Below the pieces are notes generated by a model. It saw only the letters and a list, made by a program, of their open reading frames with translations. It had not been told where the DNA came from and made no database searches. The position numbers were made by a program, and so were the translations under genes. A stretch of DNA of 64,000 nt from Lepidonotus clava (taxonomy: Eukaryota; Annelida; Polychaeta; Phyllodocida; Polynoidae): the NCBI GenBank assembly GCA_936440205.1, contig OW387139.1, positions 1,973,596 to 2,037,595 on the forward strand, written 5' to 3'. Shown here in pieces: positions 14,101-22,417 of this stretch (the stretch's first letter is position 1; each line of letters opens with the position of its first letter).

Positions 14101-15178
14101 AGGCTTAAATTCAGTAATAAATACAGTTATATACTGTAAATTGCAATGATATCATGCTAGATAACCGTAAAATAAATTATGTGCACTCACTGATTTCCTT
14201 TTCCCTCCACAGATATAACCTGGTCAAGGTACAGCTGTACTACGAGCAGCTCAACCAGGAGCTTATAGCAGAGAAGGCGGCGTATACGGTAAGTGGCATA
14301 TGTAAAAAACATCTTACTCTGGACCTTCCGGTTACATTCATAATGCTCTGATCATTCTACCACTGTGAGCCAGAGAGGGTGACTGTTCACTAGTAACTAT
14401 AACTAGAGGAATAATATATGATTGTGGGTCCTATCATCAAAGTTTATACAAGAAATGTGAAGAAATACCTTTCTGGACAAGCATTGGGTTCATTGTCAGG
14501 TTTTCATTGTTACTTCATGTACATAATGATTATAAATCGGGACTCCTACTCCCACACTGCTTTCAATCTATTCTTTATCTTTTCCCCAATATAGAATGCC
14601 TATATACAATGATCGTTCGAGCTGTTTGGAGACATTGGCTGGCTACTCGGCTGCTACCTAGGCCTGTCTATTGTCAAGTTTAAGTTTTTTAAGCTCATCA
14701 TTTACCTCTTTATGTGTTCCTTTTCAGCCACTCACACTGTTTGGGGACATTGGCAGGCTGCTTGACTTCTGCCTGGGCCTGTCAATCATCGAAACTCATG
14801 TTTTTCTATGTTTTATTTTCAGCCCATCACGCGGTTCGGGGACATCGGCGGGCTGATCGGCTTCTACCTAGGCCCCTTTGTTGTCATCATGTCTAAGTTC
14901 TTCTTTCAGCCAATCACGCTGTTTGGGGACATAGCAGGGTTGTTTGGCTTCTATCTGGGCCTCTCCGTTGTCTATATTCATGTTTTTCTATGTTTTATTT
15001 TCAGCCCATCACACTGTTCGGGGACATCGGGGGGCTGTTCGGCTTCTACCTGGGCCTCTCCGTGGTCGCCATGTTTGAGTTCTTCGAGGTCATCGTCGAC
15101 CTCCTCACTATATGCCTGAGGCGGGGGATTTTCAAACCCAAGGTCAAGCGGGTCAAACAAGACGAGAAGGAGGGCTGA
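1953..15178 (+). CDS. DEG/ENaC/ASIC-family sodium channel, 3' portion (10 exons)
   Basis: Trimeric amiloride-sensitive-type cation channel subunit of the plasma membrane; TM1 and the N-terminus lie upstream of the window. Exons: 1953 or 1984-2096, 2492-2598, 4634-4797, 6154-6273, 8665-8800, 10635-10707, 11289-11346, 12167-12249, 14213-14288, 15005-15178. From 1984 these sum to 1104 bp (367 residues plus stop) with every later junction in phase. Family hallmarks, in order: ILDCMFNGIPC and ENFTMF, LAPGQ, TNISRLPAPYPSQC, YSLQGCLKTCYQ, C-x-C-x-C cysteines, CREVVF with SAEWPNE, YYEQLN, then GDIGGLFGFYLGLSVV, the pore-lining GxS filter (here GLS) leading into TM2 and a short basic tail. Ligand (protons, peptide, force) cannot be told from sequence. 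Odd points: a frame conflict at the first exon, and partial exon duplications at exons 4, 5 and 10. Confidence 0.9.
1984..2096 (+). CDS. DEG/ENaC exon, finger-domain start
   Basis: Encodes the segment with WALVNN, SLKAWAG and ILDCMFNGIPC, ending in split codon GA|gtaagc. The best acceptor (tgtctgcag, ending 1952) puts an in-frame TGA at 1978-1980, so either a weak AG at 1982-1983 is used or two bases are missing in the GA-rich stretch near 1980. Confidence 0.7.
2492..2598 (+). CDS. DEG/ENaC exon
   Basis: Acceptor tttcag, donor gtactg; 107 bp, phases 2 in and 1 out. Encodes ENFTMFLNGRYGNCFAFN and then GWDGQP, the conserved ENFT and YGNC-F-FN motif of the channel ectodomain. Confidence 0.88.
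2766..3660 (-). mobile_element. LINE 3' end with poly(A) tail
   Basis: Seventeen T at 2766-2782 is the poly(A) tail on the minus strand. The frame at 3554-3111 encodes YWLRLEQ and KIRTMFTKLRTDYN, and one frame further on CNTRQDVPHILTEC, the C-terminal zinc-knuckle region of many LINE polymerases. It is 5'-truncated and carries at least one frameshift. Confidence 0.7.
3660..4024. mobile_element. TIR element, ccacggatagc family, copy 1
   Basis: Non-coding element with internal inverted blocks tgcaggttaccttgatcagg/tgtcgacaaa and ttttgtcgacaaa/tgcaggtg. Its right end ctccgtggtagggtgaatt matches the family ends seen at 25706-26067. Confidence 0.6.
4443..4618. mobile_element. Short TIR element, gggccgtccataaatg family, copy 1
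   Basis: 176 bp; ends gggccgtccataaatgatgt and acatcatttatggatggccc are inverted. TTA(A) flanks both sides. The second copy is at 25354. It is probably a non-autonomous PIF/Harbinger-like element, inferred from the 3-bp target site. Confidence 0.8.
4634..4797 (+). CDS. DEG/ENaC exon
   Basis: 164 bp between acceptor gtcgcag and donor gtaggt. Encodes GLTLELFVEQEEYV, a VHPNE motif and LLLAPGQLTLMSMRM, the family's beta-ball/thumb region. A short TIR element ends only about 15 bp upstream of the exon. Confidence 0.9.
4798..6153. other. Intron, no recognised content
   Basis: Channel intron, AT-rich. No coding, RNA or clear repeat signal was seen. Confidence 0.6.
6154..6273 (+). CDS. DEG/ENaC exon
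   Basis: 120 bp, 40 codons, phase 0 at both ends. Encodes TNISRLPAPYPSQCW to YSLQ. The acceptor is the tgtgtttcag ending at 6153; an upstream AG at 6102 would also be open but would break the family match. The donor end is repeated twice downstream, near 6370 and 6465. Confidence 0.88.
6254..6500 (+). repeat. Three copies of a channel exon 5' splice junction
   Basis: The exon end and donor (tgactacagtttacaagtaa) recur at about 6370 (cttacagcctacaagtaagt) and 6465 (caactccagtctacaagtaa), with similar sequence after each. All three keep a usable gtaagt. Confidence 0.75.
6519..6830. mobile_element. Short TIR element with about 50-bp arms
   Basis: Ends caccccatacaccttgactc and gagtctaggtgtatggggtg are inverted and the match continues about 50 bp inward. 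No coding capacity. Confidence 0.8.
6880..7044. mobile_element. Short TIR element ggggccttccatt with TTA duplication
   Basis: 165 bp, ends ggggccttccatt and aatggaaggcccc, flanked by TTA. Contains G-rich inner repeats and gcgtacgt motifs. Confidence 0.82.
7413..7740 (-). mobile_element. LTR-like fossil (solo), family unassigned
   Basis: Matches the segments at about 12490-12900 and, inverted, 17560-17850 (shared catgtaatatgcgtcact, AATAAA and TATA-like motifs). Ends are approximate. No internal genes seen; old and broken. Confidence 0.45.
8117..8307 (-). mobile_element. LTR-like fossil inside the exon array
   Basis: About 190 bp closely resembling 34545-34705 (shared gataatagctagctcc and gtgaaaggatg motifs). 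It lies between exon copies 2 and 3. Solo and broken; family not assigned. Confidence 0.5.
8665..8800 (+). CDS. DEG/ENaC exon (functional member of a 5-copy array)
   Basis: 136 bp between acceptor gacctag and donor gtaggg. Encodes GCLKTCYQAHVVKTCGCGDP and PLDG, the Cys-rich stretch after YSLQ. It is the last of five tandem copies and the only one with the complete 3' half and a donor. Confidence 0.88.
8890..10443. mobile_element. TIR element (gcacagcgaatttcgtaacaa type) hosting a nested element
   Basis: Left gtgaattttcgtaacaacaa and right ttgttgttacgaaattcgct are inverted. The interior is split by the TTAA element at 8938-10035. A relative without the insertion lies at 15571-16166. Confidence 0.65.
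8938..10035. mobile_element. piggyBac-like non-autonomous element, 1098 bp
   Basis: Ends ccctttgctgacggc and gccgtcaggaaaggg, flanked on both sides by TTAA (8934-8937 and 10036-10039). CCCTTT termini with a TTAA target are the piggyBac signature. The 105-codon frame at 9334-9651 is not recognisable as transposase. Confidence 0.85.
10635..10707 (+). CDS. DEG/ENaC exon
   Basis: 73 bp, encoding EACEGRVK through LNCNCSSSC; ends in split Arg codon AG|gtgagt. Carries the conserved C-x-C-x(3)-C cluster of the thumb. Confidence 0.85.
11142..11195. repeat. (TG)n microsatellite
   Basis: About 27 uninterrupted TG units in a channel intron. Confidence 0.97.
11289..11346 (+). CDS. DEG/ENaC exon
   Basis: 58 bp, encoding (R)EVVFKNTGSSAEWPNELLK; the SAEWP(N) motif is a family signature. 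A short TIR element begins about 14 bp after the donor. Confidence 0.88.
11360..11561. mobile_element. Short TIR element, ttaaggc...tattacactac family
   Basis: Ends ttaaggcagtattacactac and gtagtgtaatagagccttaa are inverted. Relatives lie at 26671-26864 and 27127-27640. Confidence 0.78.
12167..12249 (+). CDS. DEG/ENaC exon
   Basis: 83 bp between acceptor tccctag and donor gtaatc. Encodes DTYYKVLASNN through NTSSGKPGP, a variable part of the thumb/wrist. Its phase fits both neighbours. Confidence 0.8.
12490..12900 (-). mobile_element. LTR-like fossil, family unassigned
   Basis: Shares cgtgaaaggatgttgtttat and catgtaatatgcgtca with the pieces at 7413 and 34545. Limits approximate; no internal region seen; broken. 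Confidence 0.4.
13770..13838 (-). repeat. tRNA-like module (pseudo-tRNA or SINE head)
   Basis: The minus strand reads a D-arm (agctcagtggtagagc), an anticodon stem cacat/atgtg with loop gcttcat, and a T-arm (ccgggttcaaacctcgg). The acceptor stem does not pair and U33 is missing, so not a functional tRNA. Confidence 0.6.
13981..14052 (+). repeat. tRNA-like module, plus strand
   Basis: D-arm ttagctcagttgattagg, anticodon stem tctgc/gtgga with loop cttgaat, T-arm tgggttctactccca. A would-be UGA (Ser) anticodon lacks the long Ser variable arm, so a pseudo-tRNA or SINE head. Confidence 0.55.
14213..14288 (+). CDS. DEG/ENaC exon
   Basis: 76 bp, encoding (R)YNLVKVQLYYEQLNQELI and EKAAYT. This is the conserved wrist segment before TM2. 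Phase 0 at its donor (gtaagt), matching the pore exon. Confidence 0.88.
14600..15090 (+). repeat. Five tandem copies of the channel pore exon start
   Basis: Copies begin at about 14612, 14728, 14823, 14910 and 15005 (the real exon), 87-95 bp apart from the second on. Copies at 14728, 14823 and 14910 are preceded by tttcag, like the real exon. They encode LFGDIGWLLGCYLGLSIV, LFGDIGRLLDFCLGLSII, RFGDIGGLIGFYLGPFVV, LFGDIAGLFGFYLGLSVV and LFGDIGGLFGFYLGLSVV. Confidence 0.9.
15005..15178 (+). CDS. DEG/ENaC terminal exon: pore, TM2, C-terminus
   Basis: 174 bp including TGA at 15176-15178. Encodes PITLFGDIGGLFGFYLGLSV, the degenerin site and GLS filter, then a TM2 with acidic residues (EFFEVIVD) and a basic tail (RRGIFKPKVKRVK). 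Preceded by four partial copies of its 5' part. Confidence 0.9.
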   Translation, partial: PITLFGDIGGLFGFYLGLSVVAMFEFFEVIVDLLTICLRRGIFKPKVKRVKQDEKEG

Positions 15179-16230
15179 GGCCTTGAAGCCTTCAATAGGC
15201 CAGCCCAAGCAAGAAAATGACGTTATTGTAACGTTATTATAACGTTCTGCTTTGTTCTGGTTTGGTTTTTGTGACTTTCTTTTGATGGCATCCAAAAACG
15301 TCTTTAGAACCTAACATTGCGACGTCGCATTGTAACATTATTGTGACGTTCTTATAATGTTCTTTCATGTTATAATAACGTTATTATAACATTCTTTATA
15401 AGGTAGGTCACAACTCGACCACAATATAACGTTATTATAACATTCTTTTTAAATTAGTTGTAACTTTACCTAAAATAACGTTATTGTTACGTGACAGTTG
15501 GATAGGTTTCAGACCGACTAAAAAAGTACAGTCACAGAACGTTCTTGTTACGTCGCTGCTTGCCTGGGAGTGGCCCACTGCACAATGACATACCGTAACA
15601 ATTACAAATTCACTTTTGATCACTTTACAACGACGTTGTTGTTAGGATGTTGTTGTTGCAAAAAAATTATATCTTTCTTTATACTGTGCTCCTTCGCATA
15701 AGCCAACCCTCGCAACAGTGAGAGCACAGCAATGACTTAGTTAGGGGTCTTGCAACAGCAATATCCTTAAGGTTTTCAATGTGCCAATCCTCGCAACAGT
15801 GATGGTTTTGTACACATTTTGAACACATTTAATTTATTAGAAAATATATTTCTGCCACTTGCCTTTTGTACATTTTAAAAGCTTGAAGGCAGATGAACAG
15901 CGATGTGTCTCGCTGTTAGTGCCAACCCTTGCAACAGCGAGAAGATTATGTGATGGACCACTCGCTGAAACTGAATTCTGTAAATTTATATATGAAGGGA
16001 CAATGTAGATCTAGATACTGTAAAGATCACATGTACAGTTCATGTACAGCATTCTATGTTTTATGATGGGGCAAAAAATGGCCCAACAACAATCAAAGTG
16101 GACAAGGAACGCTTCTGTTGTTACAAACACATTCATTGTTACAAAAGTCGTTGTGCAATGAGTCACAGGTGCATTGAGGCACCAACATCATATCTAGAAG
16201 CTAGATGCCTTGAGGCATCTTTTCAATAAA
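15179..16230 (+). other. Probable channel 3' UTR
   Basis: Follows the TGA. Begins with repeated self-complementary aacgttattataacgttct-type motifs (15215-15480) and includes a TIR element. An AATAAA at 16225-16230 is a candidate poly(A) signal. End not certain. Confidence 0.45.
15571..16166. mobile_element. TIR element, relative of the 8890 element
   Basis: Left tggcccactgcacaatgaca and right ttgttacaaaagtcgttgtgcaatgagtca are inverted. Inside, the motif caaccctcgcaacagtgaga recurs three to four times. Confidence 0.6.
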
Positions 16231-16448
16231 TATCATAACAGGGATTTAAAGTCAACTGTTCAAGAAAAAATAATTGCTGTTCCAAGACACTGCAACAGTA
16301 ATAACGTTGAAGATAGTGTTTTATATACCTAGGTCTGGAAGGGTACATTGTGCCATATGCATATGTGGTGCCCTTTGAGACTATTTATTATAGTAGACTG
16401 CCAGTTTCTAAATCCTGAATGAAGTTTTAGTGGCTTAAGGAAAAGGCT

Positions 16449-17115
16449 AAGCCTGTATTCCATAGCCTGATTTGATGCTTCCTATTTTGCATCTATTGCA
16501 CTTGTTCCTAAGATATCACTTGAAACGTACTTTCTACGTTTAAGAGAGAATTGTACGACCTTTTTAATATTGCATAATGTTCATATTTATCCGCCAGCAT
16601 GAGGAATACAGGCTTTAGTAAGCATGTATGCAGTTCACGTCATGTATATTACAATTGAAATTAAATGGAAAAGTATGCATACATTTTGTACATTTGTAAA
16701 CACCACAGTATAAGGATTATGAACCAGACCTAATGTTCGGCATCAATGATATTTCTCAATTATCAATTTCTTATTTTTCTTTCAAATAATTATGCCATTG
16801 ATAACAATCAAAGAGTAATATGCAATGCCGTTGTTATTAATATGCAATGTCTACAGATTTTACTTTGTTGTGCTACTGGACTTGCCAGCATTTGAAAAGA
16901 CAGCCTTAAGGCTATATTCCGCTTTGGGGTTGTTTGCGGCAGCTTTAACAAGTTTCCGCAAGCCATTTGCATTTTTTATACCAACATGTTGGTATCTGGT
17001 ACTGCCAGCTATCCAAAGAAAACCAATTTAAAATAGCAAGTGCCGCAACCCTACAGCAACCAAGTTTGAGTTTCATGGAACCATAAGCAAATACCGTATA
17101 GTAGAATATGGCTTA
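16449..17115. repeat. Two short inverted-repeat elements
   Basis: Arms aagcctgtattccatagcct/aggaatacaggcttt bound about 16452-16620. Arms ttaaggctatattccgc/tagaatatggcttatag bound about 16905-17115. Both resemble the ttaaggc TIR superfamily. Confidence 0.55.
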
Positions 17116-17559
17116 TAGTCCTGTAACGAGTCTCAGTGAGTAACCATCATTTTGTATATAAAATATCGAATTATAATAAAAACGCTTATCAGTACAAAAC
17201 CATTACGTCTTGGAGTCGTACAGAAACGTTCTGCCAGGTTAAAACTCACTATTTCTAGTAAGACGGGTAGTCTCTGATCTGTTTTACAATAGGGGTTGAA
17301 ATGTGCATCTTTTATCATGTAAACTACCTGAGGTAATGAATTATGAATAAAAACATTTATATCCTTGTTCCAGTTCTTTTACTAGCTCATACTTTACAAC
17401 CTTAGCCACAGCTTGGGAAACTCCCACAATGAAACATGTTAGTAGGTCATGGAACATGAAAGCTGACTAAAGTGGCCAAGATAACAGTGCTTTGGGACAA
17501 CTTCATGTGTGGGTATATTGTACTAGGCATCTCATATGCACAAAGCAAATAAGACACGC

Positions 17560-17850
17560 AGTTAGTGCTGGTGCTCCTCAGAGTAAACCAGATAGTCTGT
17601 GAGACAAGTCTAAGACGTAGGGGCTCAGCGAGCTCGGTTGTTGTCTGGGTGAGTGAGCGGAGCCAGAGGGTGAGGTCAGGAGTAATGTTGAATTGGTTGT
17701 ACGGAGTAGAGTGGACAATCTCTCAGTTCTGACATAAGTCAACGGGAACTCAGTGACGTATATAATAAGCATTTGGATTAATAAATACTATCCTTTCAAG
17801 CAAGTGTTCTGTCGTCCCTGAATTTGGAACTAGAGTAGGTTCTAGGACGA
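17560..17850 (+). mobile_element. LTR-like fossil, family unassigned
   Basis: Promoter-like layout gacgtatataataagc followed by aataaatactatcctttc. Inverted match to 7413-7740. Solo, limits approximate, broken. Confidence 0.5.
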
Positions 17851-18404
17851 TATCCAGTCAAGAGAAGACGGAAGATCAATTGCTAGTTTATTGGAACCAT
17901 GAAGACATAAACTAACTGAATGGTAGACTAATAGATAACAGCAATATGAAATGCGATGATTTAATATTGCTCTGGCTTTCATGCACTTGGACAGAAAAGT
18001 TTTGACTGTGCGAGTGCGAGTGTAATGTGTCCATAAGGTAAAGGCAGGCAACGTGCAATGCGCAACGTTTTTGTTTAATTATCAGATTCGAATCTTTTTT
18101 ATCTTTTGATAATAAATCACAGTACCTTGTGGTTTTTGTTGACAAGACCATTTCACCAGTCAATTCCTCATGCTAACTCACCCATAAAATAGTAGTGGTT
18201 GCTATGATCAAGTTTCCAAAACATGCACTGAAGGCGCAGACAGTTATTTGGCATCAGGTGAGTTCCCAGAAATTTAGCATAAGGCGAGTTCCCAGAGACC
18301 GTGTTTTATATAATTATACTCTGTACGTTCCCGCCACCTAGTGAGAAAAAATGTAACCAAACCGAAATTTGGACTACCCATATAGATCAACCCAATTACC
18401 TGCT

Positions 18405-18750
18405 ATTTTGCATTCTGTAAAGTCACTAATTCTATACACCATAGCCATCAGATTTCTTGAAAATTACCTGTAGCTAGCCCAGATCAGGATGCAAACTGGG
18501 TAATATAGCAACAAGGAACAATACTTCAGCATATTTGTGGTTTAACATGATGTACCAGAAAACTACTTGTGATTATTCTTCAAATTGTATCCAAACATAT
18601 TTTTCATTTCTTAGGTTGCTTTGAAAATATATTCATTATAATCATATAGATTTACAGCAAATATTCTAGTTTCTCCAGTATTTCTGTCTACAGACTACTC
18701 CAAATGAACCCAGAGATGCTTAAAATATCAGAAATCAGCTATTTATAGTA
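18405..18750. mobile_element. TIR element, ccacggatagc family, degraded copy
   Basis: Shares acctgtagctagcccagatcaggatgcaaactgggtaat-type interior (split here over several blocks) and tctgtctacagact with the family at 25706. Confidence 0.45.
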
Positions 18751-18754
18751 AGTA

Positions 18755-21700
18755 TTTTATTGACAACAAAGACGTCATTACAAATTTATAGTATCATAGG
18801 GAAAATCATCACTAATTATGTTAAACAGAAAGACACTTAAAACAAAACACTTCTTTCTGCATATTGCACTTTATTACAGAGTTGTCCTCAGTGGTTAGGT
18901 GGGATTCATCATACTCTGACCAGTGGGGGTCTGAAGGCAGGCATACAGGACCACCCACAGGCAGAATGGTACCTCTCAGACCTCAGTCTGTTTATTACAT
19001 GTACATGTGTGCTTTTCTGTAAGTCTAATGACTGTAGTTCTTGTTTTTGAAGGTTTATAGACATTGTACAGATGACGTCACAGCCTCCAAAATGAGGTGG
19101 CAGCCATATTGGTGATCAATGTAGAGCCATCTTTAATTTGGTATTCTAGACTTGTAAGAAGTAAATCTATGTGAAATTCACTTTAAAAAACTCTTGGGAT
19201 CAAAGTTGACAGTTTTGATTATTCAGAAATTAAAACTTCCTGAGTTATTTCATAACCACATGGCTGGTGAACTACGTGGTGATCACCAAAATCTGGTCAC
19301 ATGACCACATCTGCACAAGGTCTAAGGGGACTAATGTACAAGAGGTTAGTCTCACTAGGCAGACCTTGGTCTTTAGCCTTGGCTATACCTGCTATGATAC
19401 AAACAGAAGTGGCTTCTGAGGTTGAAGCCCTTGTTCACAGGCCAAAGACCACAGCATGATTAGTGAGATCACATCTGAGCATACTGTTAATGAGATTCAG
19501 ACATTTAAGCCACATTCCAAGTTTTCCCTTCAGATTCATTGCCATCTCAAAATCATTTTTTAATTATTTTTTTTAATTTTAATTTGTTGTAAGAGTCACT
19601 GACAGAGCCTTTACTATATAAACAGATGACAAAGATCGCGACAAATCTCAAGGTAAAAATCACATTTGGCGAATGGTGCTTTAGTCTTAGCGAAGGCAGC
19701 CCTCGGTTGATGTACAGTCAGCAGTGAGAGATCACCCTGTACAAAAAAGTTGTCTCTATTTTTAATACAACACAATCTGACAAGAACTTTTCTCCAACTT
19801 GCCAATACACACAACCAAGGGACAGCTCTTCTGTAACTTGCCTTTTCACACACAGAAGTTTTTTAACCTGTAAATAGATGCACAACTTGAAGAGAACAGT
19901 TCTCTTAACTTGTTAATAAATGCTTTTTATACAACAGGAAATCAGAGTCTAACACTTTCCAGCAGCAGGTAAGAGGACAACTAATTCTATTTGATAGGAA
20001 GCCCAAAGTAATTCTTTCTACAGATTCTGAGCAACAAGGGTGATCTTGTTTAAAAAAAGGCACCGTCAATGTAAAAGTACTATCAGACAATGGATTGGTA
20101 TAAAAGAGATTCCCTTACATAGAGATTCAGTGATCATATAGAAAAAGACATATAAATAGAGAATATTCTGTTAAATACAAAAATATATCTGAATGAGTCA
20201 GACCAGGGCACCAAAAGGAAAGCGTGGTCCGCAAAATACATCTCTCTAAGAACCTACATGCAGTAAGCCGATTCTTACACAAATACAATGACATCTGAAT
20301 TCTCTCTATGACAATCCTAAACTAGGATTTTAAGGAGCAGTTATTTGGGATACATTTGGGTAGGTCTGTAAATCCTACAGTAGAAAAAGACATGCCAGGT
20401 GACTTTTAGCAGCATAAATGCACAACTGCAATAGGCTCATTACCTCGAGACCTGTATTTCACACAATATGCATATGTATATATGAACACAATCCTCCTTA
20501 GATGTTTCATTGGCCTTGATCAAAGTTAAAATCACTTCATATTCAGATGTATCCCCAAATTCCTTACCTATACATATGAATATATACTATTACCCTACTG
20601 ACAAGGTGAACCGTTGGCTACCGTTAAAGATGAGACATCGTTAAGCCGTCCTCCTATCTAAATACTGAAAAGCTGTATTGAGATATGCTCTAAATCAGCC
20701 TGATGAATACAGGACACCTTCTGTCAGCTCCAGTAAAAGTTTGAGTTTATATTTCAGACAATAAAAAAATAAGATTTGCATAGAGTGAACTTTGAATGAA
20801 GCACCTGGCCCAGTAGAAAAGGACACTTGTTTCATATCAGCTTAATCCCTTCCTCTAACTGCATACTGAATATACATATAACCTAAATAATTCCAAGTAT
20901 GTAATGTATATAAATGTATAAGTACATGAATTGGTAATAAGTACAATGCACTCAACAACCTTTTTTTATTCCATTTGTCTGTTAAGTACCGGTGGCGCGA
21001 GGCCTGGAGCGTCAGACCTTGCGTAGGACAGAGACAGCCAGGCAGTCTGCAGCATATTAATCGTCTTGTTATCTTGGACTTGAATACAAATAAATAGAGC
21101 CATCTTACTCAATGTAAATTTTCTCTCATTAGCTGTGAATGTTGTTAAACTGAATTGATGAATCATGCAGCCACATAAATATAATGATTGGCATCAGCCT
21201 TGTACCAGACAACCTTCTCCCTTTTCCCTACTGCTCACTATATTTTCTGAGTTACCTAGGGCCTGCATTGACTAAGGATTGAAGTCTTCTATGAACAGGG
21301 CCAATGGGAAGAGTGGGAACTGGCCTACCTCCATGTGGCCTATGGCGCAGAGGGAATACAGCGAGTTGGCGTGTTTCTTGTAGGTGTACCGGACACCCGT
21401 TTACCTGAGGCCATGGTCACACAGAAGGGCACTGTACAGTGAACCCAGGCCCTACAATGCACCTCCACATTAAGGTTGGATGGTACTATCTAGAGCCACA
21501 GAGTTGACCATCAGGATGAACATATTCCTGATTCGATGTAGATTACAAAACAGGGCTGTGTGTCACTGCAGGGCCTCCGCTGACAGGGGTCTTCTGTCTA
21601 GCCATGGTCTGAAAGGCATTACTCACGGGAGGGACCTCCGTCCCCGGTTAGTGGCGGTGCAGGTTAGCTGTCTAGGCATTCTCTGTATAAAATGTAATCT

Positions 21701-22342
21701 GATTACAATAACACGTCATCGCACTGCGATATGTAACAGAAGCCACCTGACATGGCCAGTTCACATGTGTCTATATATAATACATATTCAGAGACCGGTG
21801 TGTTGAATCTGAAGGCACCCCATCCCCCACCCCAATTCCAAATTTTGATGAATCACAGAATCATTGACATGGAATGTCGGAAGTCACATGGCAAATACCT
21901 CCTACAAAGTGAACCCGATCCATTCCGTATGGATCCCTGCACGCTCAACACTGCGATTTGAAGCAGAGGTATTTTGAACACTTTGTGTTTTATCAACAAT
22001 GGCCGAAGTATAAATTCCACAATTGGTGACACATGATAATGATAATAGTTATCAATAAAACCAAATATACACTTTTCTTCCTTTAATTGATTACAATAGT
22101 TCATATAATGATATATACAGGTCACACAGACCCATGACCCTCATAGTAACCCCTGGCTATCTAGACCTGGCACACATATACCATCGGTGAGTCCCATAGT
22201 GGATCAGTGTGATGTTCAACATGCACGGTAATCCTAGACCAATTGAAATGCCCCTCTCCCCTAGATGTGGGGTCCAACCCCAGATGTGAAGTCCATGAGG
22301 CCGGCCGAGGCGTGTTTGGTGTGTTGTCTCGAAGAGGGCAGG
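18755..22342 (-). other. RPTP 3' UTR and/or intergenic region
   Basis: Downstream of the phosphatase stop. No coding signal or obvious transposon. Minus-strand AATAAA motifs at 20965-20970 and 18870-18875 are candidate poly(A) signals. The channel gene converges from the other side. Confidence 0.4.
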
Positions 22343-22417
22343 TCACTGGAAGTTGGCGTAGGCCATGTTGATGTCCATGTATGTCTGGGCCGCCTCGTAC
22401 AGGAACTGGAACTGCTC
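22343..22417 (-). CDS. RPTP last exon and stop
   Basis: 75 bp, encoding [20 protein letters not shown] then ANFQ and TGA at 22345-22343. The EQFxFxYEAA motif is the usual end of D2. Confidence 0.9.
   Translation of the reverse strand, partial: EQFQFLYEAAQTYMDINMAYANFQ

Larger units (their letters stand above)
13004..14150. repeat. Composite repeat with acggtaa motifs and two tRNA-like modules
   Basis: The first part (13004-13290) is built of tacggtaa/ttaccgta motifs and three 65-bp tandem units (ccgtttaagtttaacagtaa). Two tRNA-like stretches in opposite orientation follow, then another tacagttatatactgtaaat end. Confidence 0.55.

Noticed and set aside
14978-15295. Minus-strand 105-codon frame over the channel's last exon
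   Set aside because: Antisense shadow of the pore exon and its UTR.
19614-20090. Minus-strand frames of 79 and 61 codons as small genes
   Set aside because: No resemblance to known families, no splice or codon signal; likely RPTP 3' UTR or intergenic DNA.
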